Positions 54,062 to 63,465 of a DNA stretch of 64,000 bases are shown one piece after another (position 1 is the stretch's first letter; each line of letters begins with the position of its first letter). This DNA comes from DATMFV01 sp035555975 (GTDB taxonomy: Bacteria; Verrucomicrobiota; Verrucomicrobiia; Chthoniobacterales; Chthoniobacteraceae), in the NCBI GenBank assembly GCA_035555975.1, contig DATMFV010000035.1:124001-188000 (forward strand). Reading direction: 5' to 3'. Made by a program: the position numbers and the translations under genes. Below the pieces are notes generated by a model. It was given only the letters and a program-made list of their open reading frames with translations, had not been told where the DNA came from and made no database searches.

Positions 54062-54121
54062 CTTCTTTCTGGTTTCTGTTTTTGGTTATAATAGCTACCC
54101 TTTCCTTTCCGGAAAATATAG

Positions 54122-55594
<1,473 letters not shown>

Positions 55595-55608
55595 GACTCT
55601 GGCCCTTT

Positions 55609-55624
55609 AGCATCCGCCATGCCA
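55609..55624 (-). promoter_or_regulatory. Candidate sigma-54 (-24/-12) promoter of amtB
   Basis: Reading the minus strand, CTGGCATGGCGGATGCTA contains TGGCATG-N4-ATGCT, close to the sigma-54 consensus TGGCACG-N4-TTGCW, with the invariant GG and GC correctly 10 bp apart. The predicted start is about 55598, four bases before the amtB ATG (55594). A sigma-54 activator gene lies nearby on the same strand. A chance match cannot be excluded without mapping. Confidence 0.55.
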
Positions 55625-55893
55625 GCCTGCCGCCTCCGGCCCCGCTTTTCTTCGTCTCCCCGGGGAAATCACCCTTCATTTTTCCAAAAACCACCTTTTC
55701 CGGTGTTCCGAAAGACTCCGGCAGGTGGACAAAAAAAGACACTTTTCCGGAAGCCGCTGTTGTTTTTCGACCATTGTGCCCTCGCTATAGGAGATCCCGG
55801 TCGCGACGCAACAATGATGCCGGAGGCATCGAAGCGGAGCAGCCGGGGGGTTGAGCAATAGCGATAGCCCCGGAATCGGTGGATAGGAGCGTC

Positions 55894-56040
55894 ATCGACC
55901 CCGGAGGCGGTCGCAGAAGCACAAGCATCTCGTTCTCTGCGACCCCTCCCGGGGTCGATTTCCCTCCTCATCTGGTTTTCCGGGGGTGGCGCGCTCCTGC
56001 GCTTACCCCCGGCTGCCTTGACTGGTAACCCTTCAGGTTG
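55894..56040. repeat. Palindromic intergenic repeat element
   Basis: A cluster of hairpins in the 617-bp gap upstream of amtB. First, ATCGACCCCGG...GGTCGCAGA (55894-55917) pairs with 55936-55959 over 24 bp with three mismatches. Second, CCGGGGGT (55980-55987) pairs with ACCCCCGG (56005-56012) with an inner GCGC pair. Third, AACC-CTTCA-GGTT (56027-56039). The sequence from about 55790 to 56095 looks like a compact dispersed repeat of the REP/palindromic-unit kind, of which other copies should exist in the genome. No open frame of credible composition. Confidence 0.6.
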
Positions 56041-56211
56041 CTTGGGCCTCGGTAGCCCCGGCCCTTCCAGGCACTCGGTTTCGCCTGGTTGACTATACTG
56101 CCTTATTCAATTTTAGTGATCTGATGGGTAGATGAAAACCGGTGTTAGACATTGGTCAACACGACACCAGCTTAGCCGCCGCGCGTCAGCGCGATGGACC
56201 GCAGCGGTTTG

Positions 56212-56652
56212 TCAGGCAACGTTCTGTCGCACGTTGACGAGGGAAAAATAAAAGGCACTGGCCGAGAGTAAACTCATGAGGATTAAGTAAGAAATCAGAA
56301 CATATCCTATAACGGGCGGGACTTGAGCTGGCCTTGGGTCCAGAACGTAAGCGACAGGATGGAGTAGATAGATCATCGACGACGACGCCCACAATGAGAG
56401 CCGAATACGCCGGGAAGAAACCAGGCCCAGGGCTATGACAGGGTAGGTACACGAGACAACAAGAAGCAAGAAACCGAGCGATGCAATGACGGAATCCCGA
56501 ACTGGCCCATATCCAAATTCACCCCGAAGTATGGCAGACAAACCGTAGCAGGCAGCATAGTAGATATAGGGAATGCTCGGAACAAGCGCAAGTAATTGAA
56601 GAATCGCCATCAGGGCGAGTACCCGGCTAAGAGTTCTTTCGTATTTTGACAT
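56212..56652 (-). CDS. Small polytopic membrane protein in a cassette-like island
   Basis: 146 residues with four hydrophobic segments (about 8-28, 40-60, 64-85 and 108-135); no recognised family. ATG 56652 is preceded by AAAGGAG at a distance of about 11 bp, which supports this start; an in-frame ATG at 56928 would extend through a region that looks like a recombination site rather than a protein. Its composition is clearly AT-richer than the surrounding housekeeping genes, suggesting horizontal origin. The stop is immediately followed by GCCTGACAAACCGCTGCGG (minus strand), a sequence reminiscent of the end of a gene cassette. Confidence 0.65.
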   Translation of the reverse strand: MSKYERTLSRVLALMAILQLLALVPSIPYIYYAACYGLSAILRGEFGYGPVRDSVIASLGFLLLVVSCTYPVIALGLVSSRRIRLSLWASSSMIYLLHPVAYVLDPRPAQVPPVIGYVLISYLILMSLLSASAFYFSLVNVRQNVA

Positions 56653-56918
56653 TGGCGGAAGCACTCCTTTCTTATCTGACAACTCAATCGTCTTCAAGTA
56701 GTGACTCCAGCCCCGGAGCAGTGGCGTCAGCTTCTCGGCGATCCGTCGCCCAAGGTTCCGACCCCGTCCGGAATATTTGCCATCTTGATTTCGACACGGG
56801 TGCGCGACAGTCACCGGCGGTGCACTCGCAACTGCAATTATAGTGGTCTGCAACCCATCACCGTCGAAACCGAAACGCATGGCGGCTGTTCGCTCGACCC
56901 GATTGTTAGCCGTCAATG
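56653..56918 (-). repeat. attC-like segment between the two island genes
   Basis: Reading the minus strand, the 155-residue gene ends and GGCTAACAATCGGGTCGAG follows within 7 bases. At the other end, just before the next gene, the sequence TTGAAGACGATTGAGTTGTCAG occurs (minus strand, 56697-56676). A 22-bp near copy of the latter (19 of 22 identical) lies at 57539-57518 beyond the other side of the 155-residue gene. The CTRACAA/TTGTYAG ends are inverted to each other, as in integron recombination sites, but the segment is longer than usual and the core bases do not fully fit. Confidence 0.4.
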
Positions 56919-57386
56919 TCATATACATCGCTGAAATCCCTCTCTGAGTGCTCTGCCAACCTGCTCTGGTGTGCTATCCGGTGCAATGCGAGCAATCAAG
57001 TCAGGCAGATGGGAAAACCCACGGTTCTTGCTGTTGGACGGCAAGATGGAGATCGCGTCCGGCGTCTGCGTGATGGAACAATAAACGCCCTCACTCAACT
57101 TGCTCCACGAGCGAACGCCTGCCGTGCGCAGAATCTTCTTCTGCTCTGCTTTGTGGTCGGTGGGAACAGGCGTAAGCCGTGCCTCTGCCAAAATGCGAAG
57201 CAGCGCAGTACCAAGCTCTGCATCGGATGCGCTCGCATCCATGCTCAAATAAGGATCACAGGCGAATCCGCCAATCGTGGTAAAACAATCGCCATGCAAG
57301 ATGATGCGATCCGCTAGGAGATACGCGCTGGCGTGCGTCTGCTCCGGCTTCCATCTTTCTACTTTGACTGGACCGTAGGTAAGCAT
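56919..57386 (-). CDS. Hypothetical protein, possibly CdiI-like immunity protein
   Basis: 155 residues, soluble, no signal peptide. The central part (LGTALLRILAEARLTPVPTD; GVRSWSKLSEGVYCSITQTPD) and end (GFSHLPDLIARIAPDSTPEQVGRALREGF) recall small immunity proteins of contact-dependent inhibition systems from memory, but this is weak. The gene is flanked by 22-bp near-direct repeats (56676-56697 and 57518-57539), has lower GC than its neighbours, and no toxin gene is adjacent. The stop directly abuts the attC-like segment. Confidence 0.55.
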   Translation of the reverse strand: MLTYGPVKVERWKPEQTHASAYLLADRIILHGDCFTTIGGFACDPYLSMDASASDAELGTALLRILAEARLTPVPTDHKAEQKKILRTAGVRSWSKLSEGVYCSITQTPDAISILPSNSKNRGFSHLPDLIARIAPDSTPEQVGRALREGFQRCI

Positions 57387-57607
57387 GGCGTGTGATGATG
57401 GCTAATGTCAAGGATCGGGCACCGGCGGAACAAACTCGGTGACTATCGGGTCAAGCCGTCTCCTAATAAAGGTCCAAGGTGTGAATTTTCGCATTTGCGG
57501 GTTGTATTTTGATTCACCTAACAACCCAATTGTCTTCAAATTTACATGGATAAGTCAAGAGCGTTACGTTTGCCCGTTTGCATTTCATGAGCGCGCTCCG
57601 TCGGGTA
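57387..57607. other. Upstream part of the cassette-like island
   Basis: 221 bp of low-GC sequence between the 155-residue gene and the transketolase terminator. It contains GTTAGGT on the minus strand (57523-57517), which fits the GTTRRRY core of integron sites, inside the 22-bp direct repeat copy. No gene is visible. Confidence 0.4.
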
Positions 57608-57608
57608 C

Positions 57609-57651
57609 AAAAAAACGGTGATCCAGCTTGATAAAGCCGAATCACCGTTTT
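57609..57651 (-). terminator. Rho-independent terminator of transketolase
   Basis: An 11-bp stem (AAAACGGTGAT at 57612-57622 with ATCACCGTTTT at 57641-57651) followed by a T-run on the minus strand (57615-57609). It is 16 bp after the tkt stop. Confidence 0.9.
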
Positions 57652-57666
57652 ATATAGCTAATCTTT

Positions 57667-59655
57667 TTAAGCCAGTTCCCTGGCGGCGTTGATGACGCTT
57701 TGAGCCGTGATGCCGAGCTGTTCCATCACCGTGCCTCCCGGGGCGCTGATGCCGAAGCGGTCGATGCCGACGACCCGGCCGTCGAGACCGACCCAGCGGT
57801 ACCAGAGATCGCTCACGCCGGCTTCAATAGCTACCCTTCTGCGAACCGAGGAGGGAAGCACCTCTTCACGGTAGGCTGCCGGCTGCTCCTCGAAACGCTC
57901 AAAGCTAGGCATGGAGACCACGCGCGTTCCGGCCCCGAGTTCCTTGGCGGCGGCGACGGCGTGTTGCACTTCGCTGCCTGCCGCGAGCAGGATCGTTTCC
58001 AGCGGCGCGGTTTCGCGGACCAGGATGTAGCCCCCTTTGAGCACCCCTTCGCGCCGCGCCTGAACCGAAGCGGAGTCGCCGAGGTTGGGCACCACCTGCC
58101 GGGTCAGCGCGAGGAGCGTCGGCCCGTCGGTCCGTTCCATCGCCGCCACAAACGCCCCGGCGGTTTCTTCCGGGTCGGCGGGACGGATCACGTGCAGATT
58201 CGGGATCACCCGCAGGCCGCTGACGGTTTCGACCGGCTGGTGGGTCGGGCCGTCTTCACCGACGCCGACCGAGTCGTGGGTGAAGATGTAGGTGACCGGC
58301 AGCTTCGAAAGCGCGGCGAGGCGGATCGAAGGGCGTGCGTAGTCGGCAAAGACCAGGAAGGTCGCCCCCGAAGCGCGGAAAATGCCGTCGTAGGCGATCC
58401 CGTTGAGGATGCCCGCCATGCCGTGCTCGCGGATGCCGAAGCGGATGTTGCGCCCGCCGTAGTTTTCCGGCGTCCAGTCCTTGCTCGAGTTGATGTAATT
58501 GAGCGTCGATCCGTAAAGATCGGCGGAACCGCTGATCAGGAGCGGCAACGCTTCCGCGATCGGCTGCAACACCTCGCTCCCCGCCTTGCGGGTGGCAAGC
58601 TTCGCGTCCGCCGGGAACTCGGGAATCCGGCAAAGGAGATCGGCCGGAACCGACGGGTTGAGCCCGCCGTCGAGCAGGGCCGCCTTTTGCGGATTGGCGG
58701 CGCGCCACGCCTGGTAATCGGCCTTCCACGCTTCGTACTGCGCCTTGCGTTCCTCCTTGCGGCGGGCGAAATAGGCGCGGGTCCCTTCCGAGACGTAGAA
58801 AAGCTCTTCGGGCAGGCCGAGCGCCTTGCGGGCGGCTTCCGAGAACTTGGCTCCCCCTTCGCCGTGGGCCTTCGCGGTCCCGGCGACTTCGGGAATCCCC
58901 TTGCCGATGAGGGTCCGGGCGACGATCAACTGCGGCTTGCCGGTCGCGGCGGCCGCTTTTTGGTAGACCGACAGGAAGGCTTCCATGTCGTGCCCGTCGA
59001 CGGTCTGGACCTCCCAGCCGATCGATTCAAAGCGCCTGGTGACATCCTCGTTCTGCGTGGCGATCGCCATCGCGTCGAGGGTGACGTCGTTGGAATCGTA
59101 GATCAAAATCAGGTTGTCGAGCTTCGCATGTCCGGCAAAGGCGATCGCTTCCATGGCGACCCCTTCCTGCATGCAGCCGTCCCCGGCCAGCGCCACGATC
59201 CGCTGGTTGAAAATCGTATGTTCGGGGGTGTTGAAATGCGCCGCGGCCATCTTGGCGGAGACGGCGTAACCGACCGCGTTGGCGATCCCCTGGCCGAGCG
59301 GCCCGGTGGTCGCTTCGACGCCGGAGGTTTCGAACGATTCGGGGTGACCCGGCGTCCGGCTCTTGAGCTGGCGGAAATTGCGGATTTCGTCGATCGAAAG
59401 GGGATACCCGGCGAGGTGGAGCCAGGCATAAATGAACATCGAGCCGTGGCCTGCGGAGAGGATGAACCGGTCGCGGTTGAGCCATTTCGGCTCGTCGGGG
59501 TTGAAGTTCAGGGCTTGTCCGAAAAGAACGGCGCCGAGTTCGGCACACCCGAGCGGAAGCCCGAGATGCCCCGAAGCCGCCTTGTGCACCGCGTCAATGG
59601 CAAGGCCCCGGGCTTCATCGGCGGCCCGGGAAAGTAGGTCTGTTGGAAGAGTCAT
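57667..59655 (-). CDS. tkt: Transketolase
   Basis: A 662-residue thiamine-diphosphate enzyme of the pentose phosphate pathway that moves two-carbon units between sugar phosphates. The TPP-binding motif is GDGCMQEGVAMEAIAFAGHAKLDNLILIYDSND (about 156-188); the N-terminal domain starts with ARGLAIDAVHKAASGHLGLPLG; the central domain shows IRFGIREHGMAGILNGIAYDG and THDSVGVGEDGPTHQPVE; the C-terminal domain closes with FGISAPG. Length is normal. Its 5' region includes two copies of a diverged repeat. A local patch of rare codons (AGA AGG GTA GCT ATT) occurs near 57825-57840. Confidence 0.96.
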   Translation of the reverse strand: MTLPTDLLSRAADEARGLAIDAVHKAASGHLGLPLGCAELGAVLFGQALNFNPDEPKWLNRDRFILSAGHGSMFIYAWLHLAGYPLSIDEIRNFRQLKSRTPGHPESFETSGVEATTGPLGQGIANAVGYAVSAKMAAAHFNTPEHTIFNQRIVALAGDGCMQEGVAMEAIAFAGHAKLDNLILIYDSNDVTLDAMAIATQNEDVTRRFESIGWEVQTVDGHDMEAFLSVYQKAAAATGKPQLIVARTLIGKGIPEVAGTAKAHGEGGAKFSEAARKALGLPEELFYVSEGTRAYFARRKEERKAQYEAWKADYQAWRAANPQKAALLDGGLNPSVPADLLCRIPEFPADAKLATRKAGSEVLQPIAEALPLLISGSADLYGSTLNYINSSKDWTPENYGGRNIRFGIREHGMAGILNGIAYDGIFRASGATFLVFADYARPSIRLAALSKLPVTYIFTHDSVGVGEDGPTHQPVETVSGLRVIPNLHVIRPADPEETAGAFVAAMERTDGPTLLALTRQVVPNLGDSASVQARREGVLKGGYILVRETAPLETILLAAGSEVQHAVAAAKELGAGTRVVSMPSFERFEEQPAAYREEVLPSSVRRRVAIEAGVSDLWYRWVGLDGRVVGIDRFGISAPGGTVMEQLGITAQSVINAARELA

Positions 59656-59750
59656 ATACGTTTTCTAAAGAGCTGGAAGGGTAAAAGGTCGCTTGCGGAA
59701 GTCAAGGATTCGCCGCCCGCCTGCGGCCCGGTTGGGGCCCGCCGGGCGGT

Positions 59751-59880
59751 TGTTCGCATTCCTATGAAGAGGAGAAAATTTTTAACCCATCCATTCTTCA
59801 TCATCAGCGTGTGAATAACTTTCAAAAACGGGCCAAATGGCTCTCTCCATCAAGGGTTGAGGGCAAAAAGAAGGTGTGAA
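59751..59880. repeat. Intergenic repeat copy 1 (upstream of tkt)
   Basis: First of two 130-bp segments exactly 380 bp apart in the 657-bp tkt-rnc gap. By hand alignment the first 70 bp agree at about three quarters of positions without gaps: TGTTCGCA, then GAAGA.GAGAAA...TTTTTAA, TTCTTCATCATCA and GAATAACT. AAGGTGTGAA ends the segment. Each copy has inverted GAAGA/TTCTTC arms around an AT-rich loop. Confidence 0.55.
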
Positions 59881-60130
59881 TTCCTTCGCGGTAAATGGAG
59901 CCGTCGTCGGAACAACTCCTGAAATGGAGCAGTTGTTGGGAGTCATTCCACAGCTTTCACGCATTGTTCCCAAAATCGTTCGCTTTAAAAGCGGCGGGAA
60001 ACCCTCTGGAGGGTCGGCCTCCGCGCCGACCGGGCGTTGGACGTTGGTTCGCACCGTTTTTCGTTTCGGGCCTCAGATCCCGCGGCGGACGCAGAGATCC
60101 GCCCTCCCCGGGGCGCCTGCGCGCCGGGGT

Positions 60131-60260
60131 TGTTCGCAGCGTTAAGAAGAAGAGAAATTTTTAAAAAACTTACTTCTTCATCATCATCGGGCGAATAACT
60201 TCGTCCGAACGCGTTTTCCCTTGTCCCAGAGAAGGTTTACGCCCGTTTTAAGGGTGTGAA
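60131..60260. repeat. Intergenic repeat copy 2 (upstream of tkt)
   Basis: Second copy of the segment at 59751-59880, in the same order: TGTTCGCA, GAAGAAGAGAAA, TTTTTAAA, ACTTCTTCATCATCA, GAATAACT and finally AGGGTGTGAA. Between the copies (59881-60130) are a hairpin AACAACT...AGTTGTT (about 59909-59935) and GC-rich inverted runs. No credible gene lies in the whole gap. Confidence 0.55.
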
Positions 60261-60312
60261 CAGGGGAGGGGGAAGCGGGGAATTTTCCCCGATAAAAGGG
60301 CTCCGGGGGGAG

Positions 60313-61116
60313 TTATGAACGTTGTTCGGGCTCTTTTGACGAGTTGTTGACGATTTCATCCCCAGTTTCGTCGTCGGTCAGGAAGACGCTCCACTGCTCG
60401 GCTTCGAGCGCATGGATCGCCGCGTCGGACTCCGCCTCCTTCTTGCTCTTGCCGGTGCCGCGCCCGAGTTCGATCCCGTTCCAGTGGACGATCGATTCAA
60501 ACCGCTTCTGGTGTTCGGGGCCGGACTGGCTGACGATCGAATAGACCGGGCTGTGGGGCGAGAGCGCCTGGAGCAATTCCTGGAGCCGCCCCTTGGGGTT
60601 GACGTGCAGCGGCTCGTGGAGAAGGTTCAGGATGTCGGGCTCGGCTTCGCGCAGGACGAACCGCTTGACGGTGTCGAGATCGCTGTCGAGGTACATCGCC
60701 CCGATCAACGCCTCGAACGCGTCGGCCAGCGCCGAGGCGCGGATGCGCCCGCCGCTCGACTCCTCCCCCTTGCCCATCATCAGGTACTCGCCCAGGCCGA
60801 TGGCGATGGCGTGGACCTTGAGCCCTTCGCGCGAGACCAGGCGCGAACGCATCTTCGTCAGCTTGCCTTCCGGAAAGGTCGGAAACCGGGCGAAAAGGTG
60901 TTCGGTAAAGATGAGCTGGAGCACAGCGTCCCCCAGGAACTCCAGCCGCTGGTTGTCAAAATGATGGCGTTGGGTTTCGTGCCCGAGGCTGGGATGCGTC
61001 AGCGCCTCCGCCAGATACAGCGAGTTCCTGAATTTGTATTGAATCCGCTTTTCGAGCGGATTCATGAAGCTCGGCGGAGGGAGATCCGGCGGGGGGAGCG
61101 CTGGCTTTTCAATCAT
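60313..61116 (-). CDS. rnc: Ribonuclease III
   Basis: A 267-residue double-strand RNA endonuclease that matures rRNA and controls mRNAs. The catalytic signature is NQRLEFLGDAVLQLIFTEHL, with the second acidic site in SALADAFEALIGAMYLD. The dsRNA-binding domain follows (NPKGRLQELLQALSPHSPVY to GTGKSKKEAESDAAIHALE). It has a short proline-rich N-terminal extension (MIEKPALPPPDLPPPSFM) and an acidic tail. ATG 61116 overlaps the stop of the upstream gene (ATGA); a longer in-frame start lies inside that gene. Confidence 0.94.
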   Translation of the reverse strand: MIEKPALPPPDLPPPSFMNPLEKRIQYKFRNSLYLAEALTHPSLGHETQRHHFDNQRLEFLGDAVLQLIFTEHLFARFPTFPEGKLTKMRSRLVSREGLKVHAIAIGLGEYLMMGKGEESSGGRIRASALADAFEALIGAMYLDSDLDTVKRFVLREAEPDILNLLHEPLHVNPKGRLQELLQALSPHSPVYSIVSQSGPEHQKRFESIVHWNGIELGRGTGKSKKEAESDAAIHALEAEQWSVFLTDDETGDEIVNNSSKEPEQRS

Positions 61117-61856
61117 TGATGAACAGGTTCCTGAACGGCGCCGGACCGCTTTGCGTAATCCTGGAGAGCGGTCAACATGGCGCTGAAGAAGAGCGAAACG
61201 GTGGTGAAAACGGCGGCGTGCTGGGCACGGTTGAGGTAGATCCGCTCGCCCGGTTTCCACGACGCTTCGAAATCGGCGATGCGGTGCTGGCCCTCCTTTT
61301 CAGCCGGCGGCGTGATCATCTTGAGCTTGAGATCGCACTTCTCTTCGGCGCCAAGAACGCCGTTGTGGTGCAGCAGCGTGCGGGCCGCCTTGGAGAGGCT
61401 GATCATGTGCTCGTCGAGGTCGGTCGTCAGTTGATAACGTTCGCGGATTTCGCTCAAACGGGTGAAAAGGTCGGCGGGAGGCGGGACCTTGTTGAGTTCG
61501 GCGGCGAGCGCGGTGAGGTCGCCCTGGCCCGAAGCCTTGGTGGCGTTGAAAAGGACCAGCCCGCAGAGCTTGCGGATATCTTCGATGAAGACGTAGGAGA
61601 GGCCGATCACTTCGCTGACACTCTGCTTCATCCAGGCGCGCTCGGCTTCGTGCTTGGCGGTCTCAAACGAGAGGCGGTACGGCGTGTTGGGAAGACCCGC
61701 GACGCCGCGGGAAAGTTCGTCGTACGCCGTTTCATTGACGGAACGCGCACCGGCCCAGACGTAAGCGGTCAGGTCACTGAGGTGTTGCAGGGCTTTGAAA
61801 TATTTCTGCCCCAGTTCGTGAAGGCTGATGGTGTGGGAAGCGTTGGATTCGGTCAT
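61113..61856 (-). CDS. Hypothetical protein coupled to rnc
   Basis: 247 residues, no recognised domain, no signal peptide. Mostly alpha-helical and charged, with one moderately hydrophobic stretch near the end (HAAVFTTVSLFFSAMLTALQDYA). Noticeable stretches are AYVWAGARSVNETAYDELSRGVAGLPNTPYRLSFETAKHEAERAWMKQSV and LTTDLDEHMISLSKAARTLLHHNG. It overlaps rnc by ATGA, so expression is linked. The 112-bp gap upstream separates it from the REC-HPt gene and may include its promoter. Confidence 0.7.
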   Translation of the reverse strand: MTESNASHTISLHELGQKYFKALQHLSDLTAYVWAGARSVNETAYDELSRGVAGLPNTPYRLSFETAKHEAERAWMKQSVSEVIGLSYVFIEDIRKLCGLVLFNATKASGQGDLTALAAELNKVPPPADLFTRLSEIRERYQLTTDLDEHMISLSKAARTLLHHNGVLGAEEKCDLKLKMITPPAEKEGQHRIADFEASWKPGERIYLNRAQHAAVFTTVSLFFSAMLTALQDYAKRSGAVQEPVHQ

Positions 61857-61968
61857 GGTGAATAAGTTGTGAAAAAGTGAGGGTAAACCGATACGGCAAC
61901 GTCGTGGTGGAGGTCAAGCGGCGAGCGGGCGGAAGCGGTTTATTTCAATTTTGAGGGGGAAAGCGGGG

Positions 61969-62748
61969 TCAACCTTCGAAGCGGAGGTGGTGCAGGCGGC
62001 TCACCATCCGCGTAAACTCTTCGTTGAGCAGGAGCAGCAGCCCCTTCGGGGAGGCGTTGCGTTTGAGGGCGTCTTCAATCCCCGCGCAAAGGTTGGAGAC
62101 CCGCCGCGCGCCGAAGTTCTGGCAGGACCCCTGCAACTGCCGCCCGAGCAGGAAGGTCGATTCCTTGTTGCCGATCAGCACCGCTTCGTTGAACCGGCGC
62201 AGCAGCGGGGGCGTTTCGTTGAGGAAAAGCTCGAGAATGGCGGGAAGGGGGTTCGGTTCGTCGGGCGGGACCATGGCGCGGATCTCCTCCAGACGGTCGG
62301 GGTCGAGCAGCGGTTCGTCCCAATGGCCGATCGAGGTGGAAGGAGGGCGGTAAAAGGTCGCCACCCGCCCGACCGCCCGCTTGAGTTCCCGGGGCAGGAG
62401 CGGTTTTTTCAAAAGATCATTCATCCCCGCCGCAAAACAGCGGTGCGGGGTGTCGGCCTGGACGCGCGAGATGAGCGCGATGAGCTGCACGGGCCGGAAA
62501 TCGGCATTGGAAATGGTCTCCAGGTGGCGGATTTCGGAACTGATGGCGTAGATGTCGAACCCGGCGGCATCCAGAAGCGCATCAATCAGGATGGCGTGGT
62601 ATTTTCCCGGTTCGAACCCATGGACCGCTTCTTCTCCGGAGCCGACCCCGGCCGCCCGGTGGCCGAGTTGTTCGAGATCGCGGAGCGCCTTTTCCCGATC
62701 GGCGGAATTGCCGTCGATGACAAGAATCTGGAGCGTTTTCAAAATCAA
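61969..62748 (-). CDS. Response-regulator protein with degenerate HPt domain
   Basis: 259 residues. The REC domain (1-125) has Asp12, the phosphoacceptor Asp56 (AILIDALLD) and Lys114/115 (LLKKPLLP), with Ser94 in place of Thr, so it could be phosphorylated. A helical domain follows (about 150-250) that fits an HPt domain by its shape, but the usual H-x-x-L-K-G-S phosphohistidine motif reads R203-Q-L-Q-G-S-C: the histidine is replaced by arginine. The family landmarks after it (NFGARRVSNLCAGIEDAL) remain. It may thus be a binding-only module. No kinase gene is adjacent. Confidence 0.8.
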   Translation of the reverse strand: MILKTLQILVIDGNSADREKALRDLEQLGHRAAGVGSGEEAVHGFEPGKYHAILIDALLDAAGFDIYAISSEIRHLETISNADFRPVQLIALISRVQADTPHRCFAAGMNDLLKKPLLPRELKRAVGRVATFYRPPSTSIGHWDEPLLDPDRLEEIRAMVPPDEPNPLPAILELFLNETPPLLRRFNEAVLIGNKESTFLLGRQLQGSCQNFGARRVSNLCAGIEDALKRNASPKGLLLLLNEEFTRMVSRLHHLRFEG

Positions 62749-62832
62749 GGTGGAGAGGGGGAAAAACGATCAAAAGCAGCATCTTTTATTCCAGAACCGG
62801 GCTTCTTCGGGCCTGGAACGGGAGGCTTTTTT

Positions 62833-63465
62833 TCAACCGGCGAGCGACGCGGGAAGTTTCAGGGTGGCGGCCCCGGGTCCGATGACGAAGAGCGGCTTCA
62901 TGGATAGAAGTTCTTCGAGGATCGCGGCGTTGGTGGCGGTTGCCACATCGTCGCCCGGGTCGATTTCATTGAAGATCAGACCGGCAAAGGTCAGGCCGCG
63001 CGCCCGGATGTCGCGCACGGTCAACAACGTATGGTTGAGCGCGCCGAGCCGGTTGTGAACCACGACGGCGACCGGCAGGCCAAACTCCGCCGCGAGGTCG
63101 GCGACAAAGAAGTCGGCCTCGAGCGGGACCATCCAGCCGCCGACCCCTTCGACGATCAGCGACCGGTGGCGCTGGCGCAGCCGGGCGAAGCCGTCCCGCA
63201 ACAGGGCGAGATCGACCGGGCGGTTTTCGACCATCGCCGCGGTGTAGGGAGCGGCGGGGGTGCGGTACCAGATCGGGTTGATCTCGTTGAGCGGCACCGT
63301 CCCCCCGCACGCCTCAAAGAGCTGCTCCGCGTCGGAACGTTCGCCCGCGCAGATCGGCTTCATCGCGGCGGTATCGTATCCCGCCTGGCGCAGCGCCTTG
63401 ACCAGCAGCACGGTGGCGTAGGTTTTTCCCACGCCGGTGTCAGTCCCGGTAATGAAGAGGTTCAC
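62833..63465 (-). CDS. bioD: Dethiobiotin synthetase
   Basis: A 210-residue enzyme that closes the ureido ring of dethiobiotin from diaminopelargonic acid, CO2 and ATP, the penultimate step of biotin synthesis. The P-loop is GTDTGVGKTYATVLL (7-21), followed by AMKPICAGERSDAEQL and the catalytic EGVGGWMVPLE. Start at 63465 overlaps the glmM stop (ATGA). No other bio gene is in the window. Confidence 0.93.
   Translation of the reverse strand: MNLFITGTDTGVGKTYATVLLVKALRQAGYDTAAMKPICAGERSDAEQLFEACGGTVPLNEINPIWYRTPAAPYTAAMVENRPVDLALLRDGFARLRQRHRSLIVEGVGGWMVPLEADFFVADLAAEFGLPVAVVVHNRLGALNHTLLTVRDIRARGLTFAGLIFNEIDPGDDVATATNAAILEELLSMKPLFVIGPGAATLKLPASLAG

Noticed and set aside
56653..56928. An N-terminal extension of the membrane protein starting at ATG 56928 (MYMTLTANNRVERTAAMRF).
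   Set aside because: The region behaves like a recombination-site repeat. The internal ATG at 56652 has a good AAAGGAG and starts at the first hydrophobic domain.
59810..59818. TTATTCACA on the minus strand, a perfect DnaA-box match in the AT-rich tkt-rnc gap.
   Set aside because: A single 9-mer match is expected by chance in 64 kb. There is no box cluster and no dnaA, dnaN or gidA neighbour, so I do not call an origin.
59782..60054. A 90-codon minus-strand open frame in the tkt-rnc gap.
   Set aside because: It crosses the repeat copy and hairpins, and its composition is not protein-like; the repeat explanation covers it.
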